Below the pieces are notes generated by a model. It saw only the letters and a program-made list of their open reading frames with translations, did not search any database and was not told where the DNA came from. Of a stretch of DNA of 47,038 bases, positions 1 through 12,741 are shown piece after piece. Made by a program: the position numbers and the translations under genes. The stretch spans positions 1-47,038 of the forward strand of contig JADHVR010000026.1 of the NCBI GenBank assembly GCA_016783885.1, given 5' to 3'. Every line of letters begins with the position of its first letter. Within the stretch, counting starts at the first letter, position 1. The DNA comes from Bacteroidales bacterium (GTDB lineage Bacteria; Bacteroidota; Bacteroidia; Bacteroidales; JAADJA01).

Positions 1-86
1 ACTACAGCACCTTTAGGTAGTTTGAAGCCATCGCCTGTACAACGACTTCGGTGGGTCAACCTTACAACTGGTTTCCACCATCTTAA

Positions 87-266
87 TTACAGCATGCAGT
101 AATTTATATTGCCGATTACTGCTTCTCGGCACACTATGATAAGTGGGATGGGACGAAAAATGGTAGTAAATGTGCTGAAGGAGTGTATTACTGGTTAGTA
201 GAATACAAATGTTTGGGAGCTTATCAGAATTTTACTTTGAAAGGGAGTGTAACTTTGTTAAGATAA
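87..266 (+). pseudogene. C-terminal fragment of a gliding-motility/T9SS-type (CHU_C-like) surface protein
   Basis: The plus frame ending with TAA at 264-266 encodes a tail typical of Bacteroidota gliding-motility-associated C-terminal domains: YDKWDGTKNGSKCAEGVYYW, then LVEYKC, and a final LKGSVTLLR. Such domains end large secreted adhesins and direct them through the T9SS. Only about 44 residues (from about 135) look like the family. The same frame has a stop at 84-86, and the sequence before about 130 does not resemble the rest of the domain in any plus frame. The fragment is therefore broken or joined to unrelated DNA, or the start of the sequence is unreliable. A short inverted repeat (GCAGTAAT at 96-103, ATTACTGC at 115-122) lies at the presumed junction. 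Confidence 0.5.
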
Positions 267-329
267 AATTCAAACCTGAAAAATGATTAATATTGTACGC
301 TAATAGGATTATTCCAGTTTACAACTTTA

Positions 330-1765
330 ATGAAACTCAACAACAAAGAATTTTTTAAGCTATCTTTTCTATATACTGCCGTAGCAGCTTTTCCTCCATT
401 TTTACAACTTATTGTCAGACCGCTGATAGAAGGAGATGACAAATTAAATGCTGCTGATTTCTCCCAAATTGAAATAGCCGAAACTATTGCTTCATTGGCT
501 TTAATTATAGCTATTTTTGCAATGAGCAATGCCATTTCACGCTTTTATTATGATTATCTGGACGATAAAAAAAAATACAAAAAATTAGTTTCAGGCATAT
601 TCAATTCCATTATTCTCCGAGGATTTCTTGTACTTATTGTGGCATATATTTTTAAAGATCAAATCGGTAAAATATTCACGCAACCGGAATTACAAAATTT
701 TTCGAGATATGGCTTTGCCGCAATTATTATTGGTATCAACCGGGCAATTAATATAACAGCCTTTGCGCTTTACCGCAATGAAAAAAAGGTCAGACGATTT
801 TTGATTTTTAGTTTTATGCTCGGGTTGCTTAGATCGGGCTTCCAATTGATAGGAGTTTTTTATTTTGACATGAGTTTTGTGGGATATGTTTACGGAAGCT
901 GTATTGGAAGCAGTTTAATATCTATATCCATTCTTATTTATACATACTACAGTACCGGATTTCACTTTAACTTCAAGTTCCTGAAACCTGTTAATCAATT
1001 CGCCTTACCACTATTTGAATATGCAATTGTTGTATGGAGTATTAATTTTGCCGACAGGTACTTTCTGGAAAGCACACCAACTATTCTTGGTATTTACAGC
1101 CAGGCACTTCTTCTCGGACGTGGTATTGAGATCATCCTCCAGGGAATTCAGGGAGCATCCCAACCGGAGATGTTTAGAATGATGAAAGAGGGCATTAAAA
1201 AAAACATGGGTGAAATTAAAAAATTATCCCATTTACTAATGGCGCAGACACAGTTTATGATCGCCCTGGCGATCATACCTGCTATGGCATATTGTCTTAT
1301 CTTTAAAACCGACCTTAAATTAGCTGCAGGATTTATTGCAATAGTTTTTATCAGGTATATTTTACGTACTCAATATATCGTTTTTTCTTTTCCGGTTTAC
1401 TTTGAGAAGAAGACAAAAATCTTCCTTTACCTGAATCTAATCGTTTTAGCAATAAATCTGTTTTTACTTTATTTATTAGTTCCTGTTTGGGGCGCTTATG
1501 GTGCCATAACAGCCATAATGATATCCCAGACTATACAGGTAGCCGGAATTTATCAATATCAGAAGAAAATAGTTAATATCTCATGGAATATTAATAAATT
1601 GCTGGTTTTTCCATTTGTAATTATTGCCATAGCCATTATCATGGAACTGCTCAAACTTCAGGCAAACATTAACGCGTTTATTACTTCTTCAATTGTAGTT
1701 GTTTCAATTTTAATAAGTCTTTTAATTCTCTATAAAAAAGAAATAAGAAATATTATTGCAAAAGG

Positions 1766-1784
<19 letters not shown>
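330..1784 (+). CDS. Wzx-type polysaccharide flippase (MATE/MVF-like membrane protein)
   Basis: A 484-residue protein made almost entirely of hydrophobic segments (roughly 12-14 predicted helices). The organisation matches oligosaccharide/O-antigen flippases, which move lipid-linked sugar units across the inner membrane. Family-like features are the first helix pair (about 10-35), a loop with SRFYYDY near 70, and a repeated helix arrangement after a central break near 230. Its stop overlaps the start of the next gene, a putative glycan transferase, by 19 nt, so the two are probably co-translated. With the nonulosonate genes just beyond, it probably exports a surface glycan. No TAnnTTTG element was found in the short upstream gap. 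Family assignment is firm, the substrate is unknown. Confidence 0.8.
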
Positions 1785-5131
<3,347 letters not shown>

Positions 5132-5135
5132 TTTC

Positions 5136-5909
5136 TTACTTTTTGTTTATTTCAATTTGATTTTTCATCGAAAGTAAATAACGGGGGTTCTGATCCAGGA
5201 AATGAATAATTTGCTCAACTTCAAAAGCAATATTTTCTTTAAGTAACCTTTGATAGATTTCCTGCATCAGAAAAAAATCTTCCTTTGTATCTACAGTAAG
5301 TCTGATATCTTCACGACTATACACAACTTCAGGAGCATCCCTGAAACAAACTTTAAATTTTTCAGAATGGTTATAAATATAATTTGTTACATGTTCAAGA
5401 TAAATTTTCTTATTTGTTTCTGAATGTACTCTTCTTAATGCTGATAAAGACACAATTTCACCCCAAAATCCCATATGAGATTTTATTGATGGTAAATATC
5501 CCTTTAATTGATAACCCGTATAATCGTTATCATATTTAAGATGGTATTTTAATAATTCAACTGTACCCTTAATGTCAAAAATCGGGTTATCGGGACAAAC
5601 ACGTATTATATTTTTGAATCCATAATTATCCGCTGCATTAATAATTCTTTGAAGCACATCTGTTTCCGGACCTCTATATAATTTCATTTTATATTTATCT
5701 GCAATGTCGACAAATATATCATCCTGTTTATTATTAGAGGTTGCCAAAACTATATCATATTCCCCATGCAAATAAGTTTTGAAATTAATTAACAAAATAT
5801 CAATTATAGATTTTAATCCAAAAAAAGGAAGAAGCAGTTTTTTAGGTAATCGAGATGATGAAGATCTGGCTTGAATAACAATACCTGTTTTAAAACTTCC
5901 ATTAATCAT
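5136..5909 (-). CDS. SpsF/NeuA-like cytidylyltransferase (sugar nucleotidyltransferase)
   Basis: The N-terminal nucleotide-binding motif GIVIQARSSSSRLPKKLLLP is that of the SpsF/NeuA branch of cytidylyltransferases. Next come DIVLATSNNKQDD, YRGPETDVLQR and RVCPDNPIFD, the usual family blocks. These enzymes activate an acidic sugar as its CMP derivative, so it probably makes the CMP-nonulosonate from the product of the neighbouring synthase and phosphatase. The open frame extends to a TTG at 5918, but the first ATG is at 5909 (257 residues), and a -7 element at 5929-5936 would give a short leader to that ATG; I chose 5909. It appears to be the first gene of a three-gene minus-strand operon. 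No epimerase (NeuC-like) gene is visible here. Confidence 0.72.
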   Translation of the reverse strand: MINGSFKTGIVIQARSSSSRLPKKLLLPFFGLKSIIDILLINFKTYLHGEYDIVLATSNNKQDDIFVDIADKYKMKLYRGPETDVLQRIINAADNYGFKNIIRVCPDNPIFDIKGTVELLKYHLKYDNDYTGYQLKGYLPSIKSHMGFWGEIVSLSALRRVHSETNKKIYLEHVTNYIYNHSEKFKVCFRDAPEVVYSREDIRLTVDTKEDFFLMQEIYQRLLKENIAFEVEQIIHFLDQNPRYLLSMKNQIEINKK

Positions 5910-5928
5910 TATTTTCAAAATTGGCTAA

Positions 5929-5936
5929 CAAAAATA
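5929..5936 (-). promoter_or_regulatory. -7 promoter element (TATTTTTG) for the nonulosonate operon
   Basis: Read on the minus strand this is TATTTTTG, matching the Bacteroidota -7 consensus TAnnTTTG, about 20 nt before the ATG at 5909. No TTG was found at the expected distance upstream, so support is partial. Confidence 0.35.
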
Positions 5937-6087
5937 ATAATTAATCATATACTTGCGTAATTTGTATACAAATAGTTTGACATTGAATTAAGTATTATAT
6001 AGATTAATATGTAAAATTAGAAAGTAAAGATATTTAATATCTCAAATTAATTTTTATGAACTGAAAAGCTATTTCTAAAAAAACTGT

Positions 6088-6095
6088 TATTTTTG
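6088..6095 (+). promoter_or_regulatory. -7 promoter element (TATTTTTG) for gpsA
   Basis: TATTTTTG fits TAnnTTTG and lies 31 nt before the gpsA start codon. No -33 TTG at the usual spacing was seen. Confidence 0.4.
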
Positions 6096-6126
6096 AAAAT
6101 TTACTGAAACTTATAATATTACATTT

Positions 6127-7110
6127 ATGATTGAATCAATTAATAACATAACCATCATCGGTGCCGGTTCTATTGGAACTGCACTTGGAAATACTCTGGT
6201 AAAAAAAAGAATATACAATGTAAATCTTCTTTCGATTGAAGAAGATGTAGTTGAATCCATTAATGAGACAAGATATAATAAGAAGTACTTTCCTAATATA
6301 AAACTCAGTAAATACCTTAAAGCAACCACAGATACCGGAATATTAAAAAAAACTGATATTGTTTTTCTTGCTATACCTTCAAATGTTACAGTTGATTATG
6401 TTCTAAGTGTAAGAGATTTCCTTAAGGTGGATGCCATATTGCTAAACCTTGCAAAGGGGTTCAGTAAAGAACAAAAAACGATAACCGAGAGTCTTAGCGC
6501 TAATTTACCCAACCCTGTTTGCTCTTTCAAAGGACCGACTTTTGCCCGCGAGCTTATCAATAAATTGCCGACAGCTTTCACCATAGGGTCTGAAGACGAG
6601 TCGCATTTTGAATTGTTTTCCGAAGTTTTCAGCGATACGCCGATCCATATCGACTTCACTGCTGATGTAAAAGGAGTAGAAATATTAAGTATCCTGAAAA
6701 ATATTTATGCTATAGCTGCAGGTATTGTTGATGCCCATTATAATTCTCCCAACCTTCGTTTTCTGTTTCTTACCAAAGCATTTAATGAAATGAAAGATAT
6801 TCTGCTGCAGTATGGAGGCAAAGAAGACACCATGTTTAAATATTGCGGTTACGGCGACTTCAGCCTCACAGCATTGAATGATCTGAGCCGCAACAGAACG
6901 CTTGGTCTATTGATTGGGAAAGGATTTTTTGTTGACGATATTTCAGATAAAGTTACACTGGAAGGGAAAATTGCAGTTAATGTTTTTTGTGATGAGATTT
7001 CAAAAGCAAAATCGCTGAATGGTAATTTTCCGATTATTTCCGCACTATATAAAGTATTTAATAATGCAGAATATAATGTATCTGAATTTGTTAATAATAT
7101 TTTGAGATAG
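6127..7110 (+). CDS. gpsA: NAD(P)-dependent glycerol-3-phosphate dehydrogenase
   Basis: A 327-residue protein, normal length for GpsA, which reduces dihydroxyacetone phosphate to sn-glycerol 3-phosphate for phospholipid synthesis in the cytoplasm. The N-terminal Rossmann motif is ITIIGAGSIGTALGN (about 8-22). The substrate-domain markers follow: KGPTFAREL near 138, the catalytic-lysine segment SILKNIYAIAAGI near 190-202, and YGDFSLTALNDLSRNRTLG near 240. It stands alone: the nonulosonate operon diverges upstream, and secDF downstream has its own promoter 179 nt after its stop. A TATTTTTG element sits 31 nt upstream of its ATG. An assignment to a different sugar-phosphate dehydrogenase is unlikely given the GPTFA and SRN blocks. 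Confidence 0.9.
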   Translation: MIESINNITIIGAGSIGTALGNTLVKKRIYNVNLLSIEEDVVESINETRYNKKYFPNIKLSKYLKATTDTGILKKTDIVFLAIPSNVTVDYVLSVRDFLKVDAILLNLAKGFSKEQKTITESLSANLPNPVCSFKGPTFARELINKLPTAFTIGSEDESHFELFSEVFSDTPIHIDFTADVKGVEILSILKNIYAIAAGIVDAHYNSPNLRFLFLTKAFNEMKDILLQYGGKEDTMFKYCGYGDFSLTALNDLSRNRTLGLLIGKGFFVDDISDKVTLEGKIAVNVFCDEISKAKSLNGNFPIISALYKVFNNAEYNVSEFVNNILR

Positions 7111-7288
7111 TAGTTCTGAAATTATTATATATTTTAAATCCGGTGTTTTTCGGTAAAGTTATACTGAACAGTCTAATTAAAACATCAAAATAAATTAGAC
7201 TAATAAAAATTTATAATATGGAATCAGAGCAATTTTATATTATAAAATAAACTTAGTAAAATAAACAGACATAAAAAATCCCAGATAA

Positions 7289-7319
7289 TTGGTTATTTAA
7301 TAATGTTATTCTATATTTG
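7289..7319 (+). promoter_or_regulatory. Bacteroidota promoter for secDF-tatA (TTG-N20-TATATTTG)
   Basis: TTG at 7289-7291 and TATATTTG at 7312-7319 are separated by 20 nt, matching the Bacteroidota sigma-A consensus. The start codon of secDF is 46 nt downstream. The rest of the gap 7111-7288 shows nothing recognisable. Confidence 0.65.
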
Positions 7320-7365
7320 CACCCTCAAAAAATTAGGGTAAATAAATACTTAAAATAAGACAGAA

Positions 7366-10300
7366 ATGCAGAACAGAGGAGCTATTAAATTTTTTGCGAT
7401 TTTATTTGCGTTGGTATGTTTGTTCCAGCTCTCTTTTACATTTGTTACATCAAGGGTTGAGAAACATGCAAGAGATTATGCAGATAATGAAGCCACAGTT
7501 GATTTAGCTAAAGAACTTTCCAACGGAGATGAATTGTTAGAAGGATTTATTCTTGATTCGATTTCAAGAGCAAGAGAACATTATTACCTGGACTCTATGT
7601 CGAACCAGGTGGTTTACAATATTCTTCTCAGGAAATATACCTATAAGGATTGTAAAGAACGCGAAATAAACCTCGGTCTTGACCTTAAGGGTGGAATGAA
7701 TGTAACACTCGAAGTTTCAATCGGTGATATCGTTAAAGGACTTTCGGGTAACAGTCAAAACCCAACATTCCAGGAAGCATTAAAAAGAACTTACGAAAAA
7801 CAAAAAGACAGCCAGAAAGACTTTGTTACCCTTTTCGGAGAATCAATCAAGGAAATAGACCCGAACTTCAGCCTGGCTTCCATTTTCCTTTATGAATTCA
7901 GGGATAAAGGAATAACAGCTACCTCAAGCAACAGCGAAGTGATAAGTGTGATCAGGAGCGAAACCAACGGTGCTTTCGATCGTGCTTTTAATATTCTTCG
8001 TACACGTATTGACCGCTTTGGTGTTGCCCAGCCTAATATTCAAAAAATTGCAACATCCAACAGGGTTTTGGTTGAGTTGCCGGGAATTAAAGACCCAGAG
8101 CGTGTCAGGAAGTTATTACAGGGAACAGCCAGTCTCGAATTCTGGGAAACCTATAAATTTAATGAAGTTTATCAATACTTCAGTGAAGCCAATAACAGGC
8201 TCGCTGAAATTTATTATACCAAAGAAGATACGGTAGAATCTGATAAAACAGAAGAAATAGTTGAAGTTACTGAAGAAGAAACAATAATTGAAGAGGAAAT
8301 CCAATTAACTGAATCAGAAACTGAAACTGACACAACAGAACTTACATTGCTCGAACAATTGGAAACCGATACTACCGAACTGACAATGGAAGACCAAAAT
8401 CTTGAGCAATACAAAAAGATGAATCCATTGTATGCTGCTCTTAATCCTGCTTACGAACAACAACAAGGTGAATATTATCCCGGGCAGTCAGCCACAGTTG
8501 GATACGCTGCTATTAAAGACACTGCATGGGTTAATAAAATGTTAGAGGAAACAAAAAACATTTTCCCGCGCGATCTGAAGCTGGCATGGATGAACGAACC
8601 CAGGGTTGCAGGCAGTGATTATCTCGAATTGCTTGCCCTTAAGATCACTTCACGTGACCGGAAGCCGGCATTGGGTGGTGAGGTTATTACCAATGCCCGC
8701 CAGGACTACGACCAGAATGGAAGAGTTGAAGTTACAATGTCGATGAACTCAGAAGGTGCAAAAATCTGGAAGAGATTAACAGGCGAAAACATTGGCAGAC
8801 AAATTGCCATTGTCCTTGATGATTATGTATATTCAGCGCCTAATGTAAATGATGAAATCCCTACCGGACAATCTTCAATATCAGGTGGTAATACAACAAT
8901 TGAAGAAGCTCAGGATTTAGCCAATATCCTTAAAGCCGGTAAGCTTCCTGCCAGGGCAAGGATTGTTGAAGAAGCTGTTGTAGGTCCCTCACTCGGAAAA
9001 GAAGCTGTGAATGCAGGTTTATGGTCATTTGTTATTGCATTCATACTGGTTCTGGTATATATGATATTTTATTATAACCGTGCAGGGTGGGTTTCCGACC
9101 TTGCACTTGTTACAAATATATTCTTTCTGTTCGGAGTTTTAGCTTCTTTTGGAGCGGTTCTTACATTACCGGGTATTGCTGGTATAGTGCTTACTCTTGG
9201 TATGGCTGTTGACGCCAACGTTATTATTTATGAACGTATTAAGGAGGAAGTAAGAGCCGGTAAAGGTATGAGGCTGGCAATCGACGATGGTTACAAAAAT
9301 GCCTATTCCGCAATTATCGACGGCAACGTAACAACTCTTTTAACAGGTATCGTACTGTATGTATTCGGGTCAGGACCAGTACAGGGTTTTGCCACAACGC
9401 TTATTATCGGTATTTTATCATCACTTTTCTCAGCTATTTTTATCTCACGCCTTATCTTTACATGGGCACTCAATAAAAACAAGACCATTAATTTTGCAAA
9501 CAATATTACAAGGAATGTTCTTACAAAAGTTAATTTTAATTTTCTAAATGTAAGAAAGACTGCATACATAATTTCAACAATTGTAATTCTTATCGGGATC
9601 ATTTCACTTGGTATCCGCGGTCTTAATTACGGAGTTGACTTTTCAGGGGGAAGAACTTATGTCATAAGATTCGACCAGGATGTTAAGACCAATAATATCA
9701 GGACAGCTCTTACCGAAACCTTTATTAATGAAGATGGGCAGAGCATTCCACCTGAAGTGAAAACATTCGGACCAGATAAACAAGTGAAAGTCACAACCAA
9801 GTTCATGATAGACAACAATGAGCCGGAAGTTGATTCAATTATACAAACCAGATTGTTTGAAGGGTTGAAACAATTTTATAAAGACCAGTCAATACAATAC
9901 AAAGAATTTAGTTCCGATACAGAAGGAGAAGATAAGCTTATAGGGATATTAAGTTCACAAAAGGTTGGTCCTACAATAGCTGACGACATAAGAAACAGGG
10001 CTGTTATGGCAATTGTTTTTGCTCTTATTGTAATCTTTATTTATATTGCAATTCGATTCAAAAAATGGCAATTCGGATTAGCAGGTGTTATTGCATTATT
10101 CCACGACACTATAATTACCATAGGCATATTCTCCCTATTTTATAATGTGCTTCCGTTCAGCCTGGAAATTGACCAGGCATTTATTGCAGCGATATTAACA
10201 ATAATCGGTTATTCGATTAACGACACGGTTATCATTTTCGACCGTATTCGTGAATTTAGCAATCTGCACCGTAAGCGCGATCTGAAAACGAATATCAACG

Positions 10301-10542
10301 CAGCATTAAATAGTACACTTGCAAGGACATTCAACACTTCAGGAACTACACTGGTTGTTTTATTAACAGTCTTTATTTTCGGTGGCGAAATTATCAGGGG
10401 ATTTGCTTTTGCATTATTGATTGGAGTTCTGGTAGGGACATATTCTTCATTGTTCAATGCCAGCCCTATTGCTTATGATTTGATAAATATTAAAAAGGAG
10501 GATAAGCAAATTGTAAAAGGAAAATCAAAAAAGAAAAAATAG
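7366..10542 (+). CDS. secDF: Fused protein translocase subunit SecDF
   Basis: A 1058-residue SecD-SecF fusion, an inner-membrane partner of SecYEG that uses the ion gradient to complete export. The SecD half has a first helix at about 7-26, the periplasmic entry motif INLGLDLKGG (101-110), LRTRIDRFGVAQPNIQ (211-226), and the conserved helix motif LGMAVDANVIIYERI with the key aspartate at 616. The SecF half begins near 725 and contains NYGVDFSGGRTYVIRF and GYSINDTVIIFDRIRE. Residues about 285-345 are an acidic, Thr/Glu-rich insertion with no helix-forming hydrophobicity, longer than usual for the periplasmic P1 region. Fusion is the normal state in Bacteroidota. tatA follows after 20 nt and probably shares the transcript. 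Confidence 0.95.
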   Translation: MQNRGAIKFFAILFALVCLFQLSFTFVTSRVEKHARDYADNEATVDLAKELSNGDELLEGFILDSISRAREHYYLDSMSNQVVYNILLRKYTYKDCKEREINLGLDLKGGMNVTLEVSIGDIVKGLSGNSQNPTFQEALKRTYEKQKDSQKDFVTLFGESIKEIDPNFSLASIFLYEFRDKGITATSSNSEVISVIRSETNGAFDRAFNILRTRIDRFGVAQPNIQKIATSNRVLVELPGIKDPERVRKLLQGTASLEFWETYKFNEVYQYFSEANNRLAEIYYTKEDTVESDKTEEIVEVTEEETIIEEEIQLTESETETDTTELTLLEQLETDTTELTMEDQNLEQYKKMNPLYAALNPAYEQQQGEYYPGQSATVGYAAIKDTAWVNKMLEETKNIFPRDLKLAWMNEPRVAGSDYLELLALKITSRDRKPALGGEVITNARQDYDQNGRVEVTMSMNSEGAKIWKRLTGENIGRQIAIVLDDYVYSAPNVNDEIPTGQSSISGGNTTIEEAQDLANILKAGKLPARARIVEEAVVGPSLGKEAVNAGLWSFVIAFILVLVYMIFYYNRAGWVSDLALVTNIFFLFGVLASFGAVLTLPGIAGIVLTLGMAVDANVIIYERIKEEVRAGKGMRLAIDDGYKNAYSAIIDGNVTTLLTGIVLYVFGSGPVQGFATTLIIGILSSLFSAIFISRLIFTWALNKNKTINFANNITRNVLTKVNFNFLNVRKTAYIISTIVILIGIISLGIRGLNYGVDFSGGRTYVIRFDQDVKTNNIRTALTETFINEDGQSIPPEVKTFGPDKQVKVTTKFMIDNNEPEVDSIIQTRLFEGLKQFYKDQSIQYKEFSSDTEGEDKLIGILSSQKVGPTIADDIRNRAVMAIVFALIVIFIYIAIRFKKWQFGLAGVIALFHDTIITIGIFSLFYNVLPFSLEIDQAFIAAILTIIGYSINDTVIIFDRIREFSNLHRKRDLKTNINAALNSTLARTFNTSGTTLVVLLTVFIFGGEIIRGFAFALLIGVLVGTYSSLFNASPIAYDLINIKKEDKQIVKGKSKKKK

Positions 10543-10562
10543 AAATCCGCTTCGTTTCAAAA

Positions 10563-10859
10563 ATGAACAATTTCCTTCTTTTTTTCAGTATTAGCGGTGG
10601 TGAAATCCTTGTAATCATCATTGTGGTATATCTGGTTTTCGGACCAAAAAAATTACCTGAACTGGCTCGAAAATTAGGAAAGGTGATCAATGAAATAAAA
10701 AAGACAACCAACGACATTAAGCGTGAGATAAACAAGGAAACCACGAATTTTCAGCACGATTTGAATATTGACCTTGATGACCCGCTTAAAACCGATACTC
10801 CGAAAAACAAAACTGAGCCTCCTGATAGTAAAAGCTCATCGGAAAATAAAAAAAAATAA
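10563..10859 (+). CDS. tatA: Twin-arginine translocase subunit TatA/B family
   Basis: A 98-residue protein with the TatA pattern: a short N-terminal transmembrane helix (about 10-27, ISGGEILVIIIVVYLV), the hinge FGPKKLPELARKLGK, an amphipathic helix to about 60, and a charged, disordered tail rich in Lys, Asp and Ser. TatA forms the pore for folded twin-arginine substrates. It lies 20 nt after secDF, grouping two export systems in one transcript. The convergent LtaS-like gene ends 13 nt beyond its stop. TatA and TatB cannot be separated with confidence on length alone, and no TatC is present in the window. Confidence 0.85.
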   Translation: MNNFLLFFSISGGEILVIIIVVYLVFGPKKLPELARKLGKVINEIKKTTNDIKREINKETTNFQHDLNIDLDDPLKTDTPKNKTEPPDSKSSSENKKK

Positions 10860-10872
10860 GGAGTGTTTTAAT

Positions 10873-12741
10873 TTAAAAATCTAAAAACTGCTGAAATACT
10901 ACCTGCAGGTATGCTTTTCCATCTTTAATTATCGAATCTTGTAATTCAGGTTCTATTTCTAATTTCAAATAACTATCTAACATTTTATTATAAACAAAAT
11001 ATCCATCCTGACAAATCCAACCTACACCTTCAGTAGTTTCATAATAAGCAAACTCCGGTGTATATGGGTTAAATAAATTTCTGCTCCAAAAAAATTCATC
11101 CGATTTTAAATCAAGCTGCGCTAAGAGTGTACCCGTAATATCATTTTGCGAACTTATCCTGCATATTTTTTGTCCCCTGTATTCTTCTTTTATTACTTCT
11201 CCATAAAACAATAATGGAATTTTTCTGTACTCCTTAGTATAAACCGGCCAGTTTCTATATGTATTATGACTATGATCAGCAACAATAATAAACAAAGTAT
11301 TTCTGTACCACGATTGCTTTTTTGCTTTTCTAAAATAGTCACCCAGGCACCTGTCAGTATAATATACTGAATTTAAAAAATCTTTTTCGTTACCTCCCCA
11401 GCCAATAACATCATCCATTGGCTGGTCATAAGGCGAATGAGAACTAACCGTAAATAAAACTGAAAAGAACGGCTGATTTTCATTATTCAGATCGTCTAAT
11501 TGTTTGCTTAAAGTATATTCATCATGAATACCCAGTTTGCCTTGAGGAAGGTCTTCGTCAAAATCAAAAATTTCATAAATCCTGTCAAACTCATTAATCA
11601 TTATATATGATTTAATCCCACCGTAAATTAATTGTCCGCCAAAATAAAATGATGTGGAATAATCCTGTTTTTTTATTAATTTTATTAAACTCGGCAATTT
11701 TATAATTTTTTCCAGGTTGTGTGTGATTGCTGTAATCGGTGTTGCAGGGAATCCTCCGAAGATAGATGACATCGCTTGCTCTGACCGGTTGCCCGTAGCA
11801 TACAAATTTGTAAAAAGAACACCTTCTTTTTCTAATTCATGAAATTGTGGAGTAATACCTTTTTCGCCTCCGCAAGATTCAATTACATCTGCCGACCAGC
11901 TTTCTATTATTAATAAAACTATATTCGGTCTTTTTGTTTTGAGAATTGAAATTGTTGTGTCCTTATGTACTATATGCAGTTTTTCAACAATTTTTATAGC
12001 TTCTTCAGGTTCGTAAAATTCAAAAGGATTCTTTTTTCTGAACCTGTAATTTTCAATTGTGCTTAATAATAAATTATATCCTGAATTTACTGAGGCAAGA
12101 TTTAATATATTATGTTTTGAATAGTAAGGTTTACTTTGATTAATCGGGATTTCTTTAAATCCTCCGCGGATTCCCAGAAAAATTAAGCCAGGAGTTATAA
12201 TCAGAAAAATTACTGTGAAAAGCCAATTTCTCTTTTGATTTTCAATTCTTTTGTAGATATACTTATAATAAATATAAAATCCAATAGTGAATTGTATAAT
12301 TAATAAAGCAACTAATACAAAGAAAGTTTTAGTTGAACTGGAATTATATATCTCATCCGGATTAGCCATGTATTTTAATGCCTTAAAATGTAGTTTGGTT
12401 TTCCATTCCTCATATATTCCAAGCTCTGCTGTAGTAATTAATATATAAGCAAATAGAATAATGGCTGTATATACAATATTCAAATAATTAATCCATTTTT
12501 GTCTAACTATTGACTGCACAAGTAATAGCACAAAAGGAAATAAAATAATATAACATGCTGCAGAAAGATCGAGTGGAATGGCATACCAGAAAGATATTAG
12601 AGCTTCAGCAAAGCGAATATTTTCATTACTGATTGAATTCATATAGTATATCAGGAAAACTGCCCTGGTAAATGCAAAAACAATCATCCAGAAAACCAAT
12701 TGCTTAATAATAGATAATAAAATTTCTTTCATAATTATCAC
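10873..12741 (-). CDS. LtaS-like phosphoglycerol transferase / sulfatase-family membrane protein
   Basis: A 622-residue protein with about five N-terminal transmembrane helices (10-35, 55-80, 85-105, 138-160, 172-190) and an extracytoplasmic sulfatase/alkaline-phosphatase-fold domain from about 270. Catalytic features: PNIVLLIIESWSAD (metal-ligand E280), the nucleophile threonine in YATGNRSEQAMS (T316), FFSVLFTVSSHSPYD and FIIVADHSH. Relatives polymerise lipoteichoic acid or transfer phosphoglycerol to glycans. In a Gram-negative it more likely decorates a periplasmic glycan or lipid. The 12741 start is GTG overlapping the stop of the K+ channel gene; an ATG at 12732 is the alternative. The two genes are probably co-translated. 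Confidence 0.8.
   Translation of the reverse strand: MIIMKEILLSIIKQLVFWMIVFAFTRAVFLIYYMNSISNENIRFAEALISFWYAIPLDLSAACYIILFPFVLLLVQSIVRQKWINYLNIVYTAIILFAYILITTAELGIYEEWKTKLHFKALKYMANPDEIYNSSSTKTFFVLVALLIIQFTIGFYIYYKYIYKRIENQKRNWLFTVIFLIITPGLIFLGIRGGFKEIPINQSKPYYSKHNILNLASVNSGYNLLLSTIENYRFRKKNPFEFYEPEEAIKIVEKLHIVHKDTTISILKTKRPNIVLLIIESWSADVIESCGGEKGITPQFHELEKEGVLFTNLYATGNRSEQAMSSIFGGFPATPITAITHNLEKIIKLPSLIKLIKKQDYSTSFYFGGQLIYGGIKSYIMINEFDRIYEIFDFDEDLPQGKLGIHDEYTLSKQLDDLNNENQPFFSVLFTVSSHSPYDQPMDDVIGWGGNEKDFLNSVYYTDRCLGDYFRKAKKQSWYRNTLFIIVADHSHNTYRNWPVYTKEYRKIPLLFYGEVIKEEYRGQKICRISSQNDITGTLLAQLDLKSDEFFWSRNLFNPYTPEFAYYETTEGVGWICQDGYFVYNKMLDSYLKLEIEPELQDSIIKDGKAYLQVVFQQFLDF

Noticed and set aside
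8214..8414. Serine/valine-rich open frame antisense to secDF
   Set aside because: It is the reverse of the acidic low-complexity stretch in SecDF; its composition is an artefact of that region.
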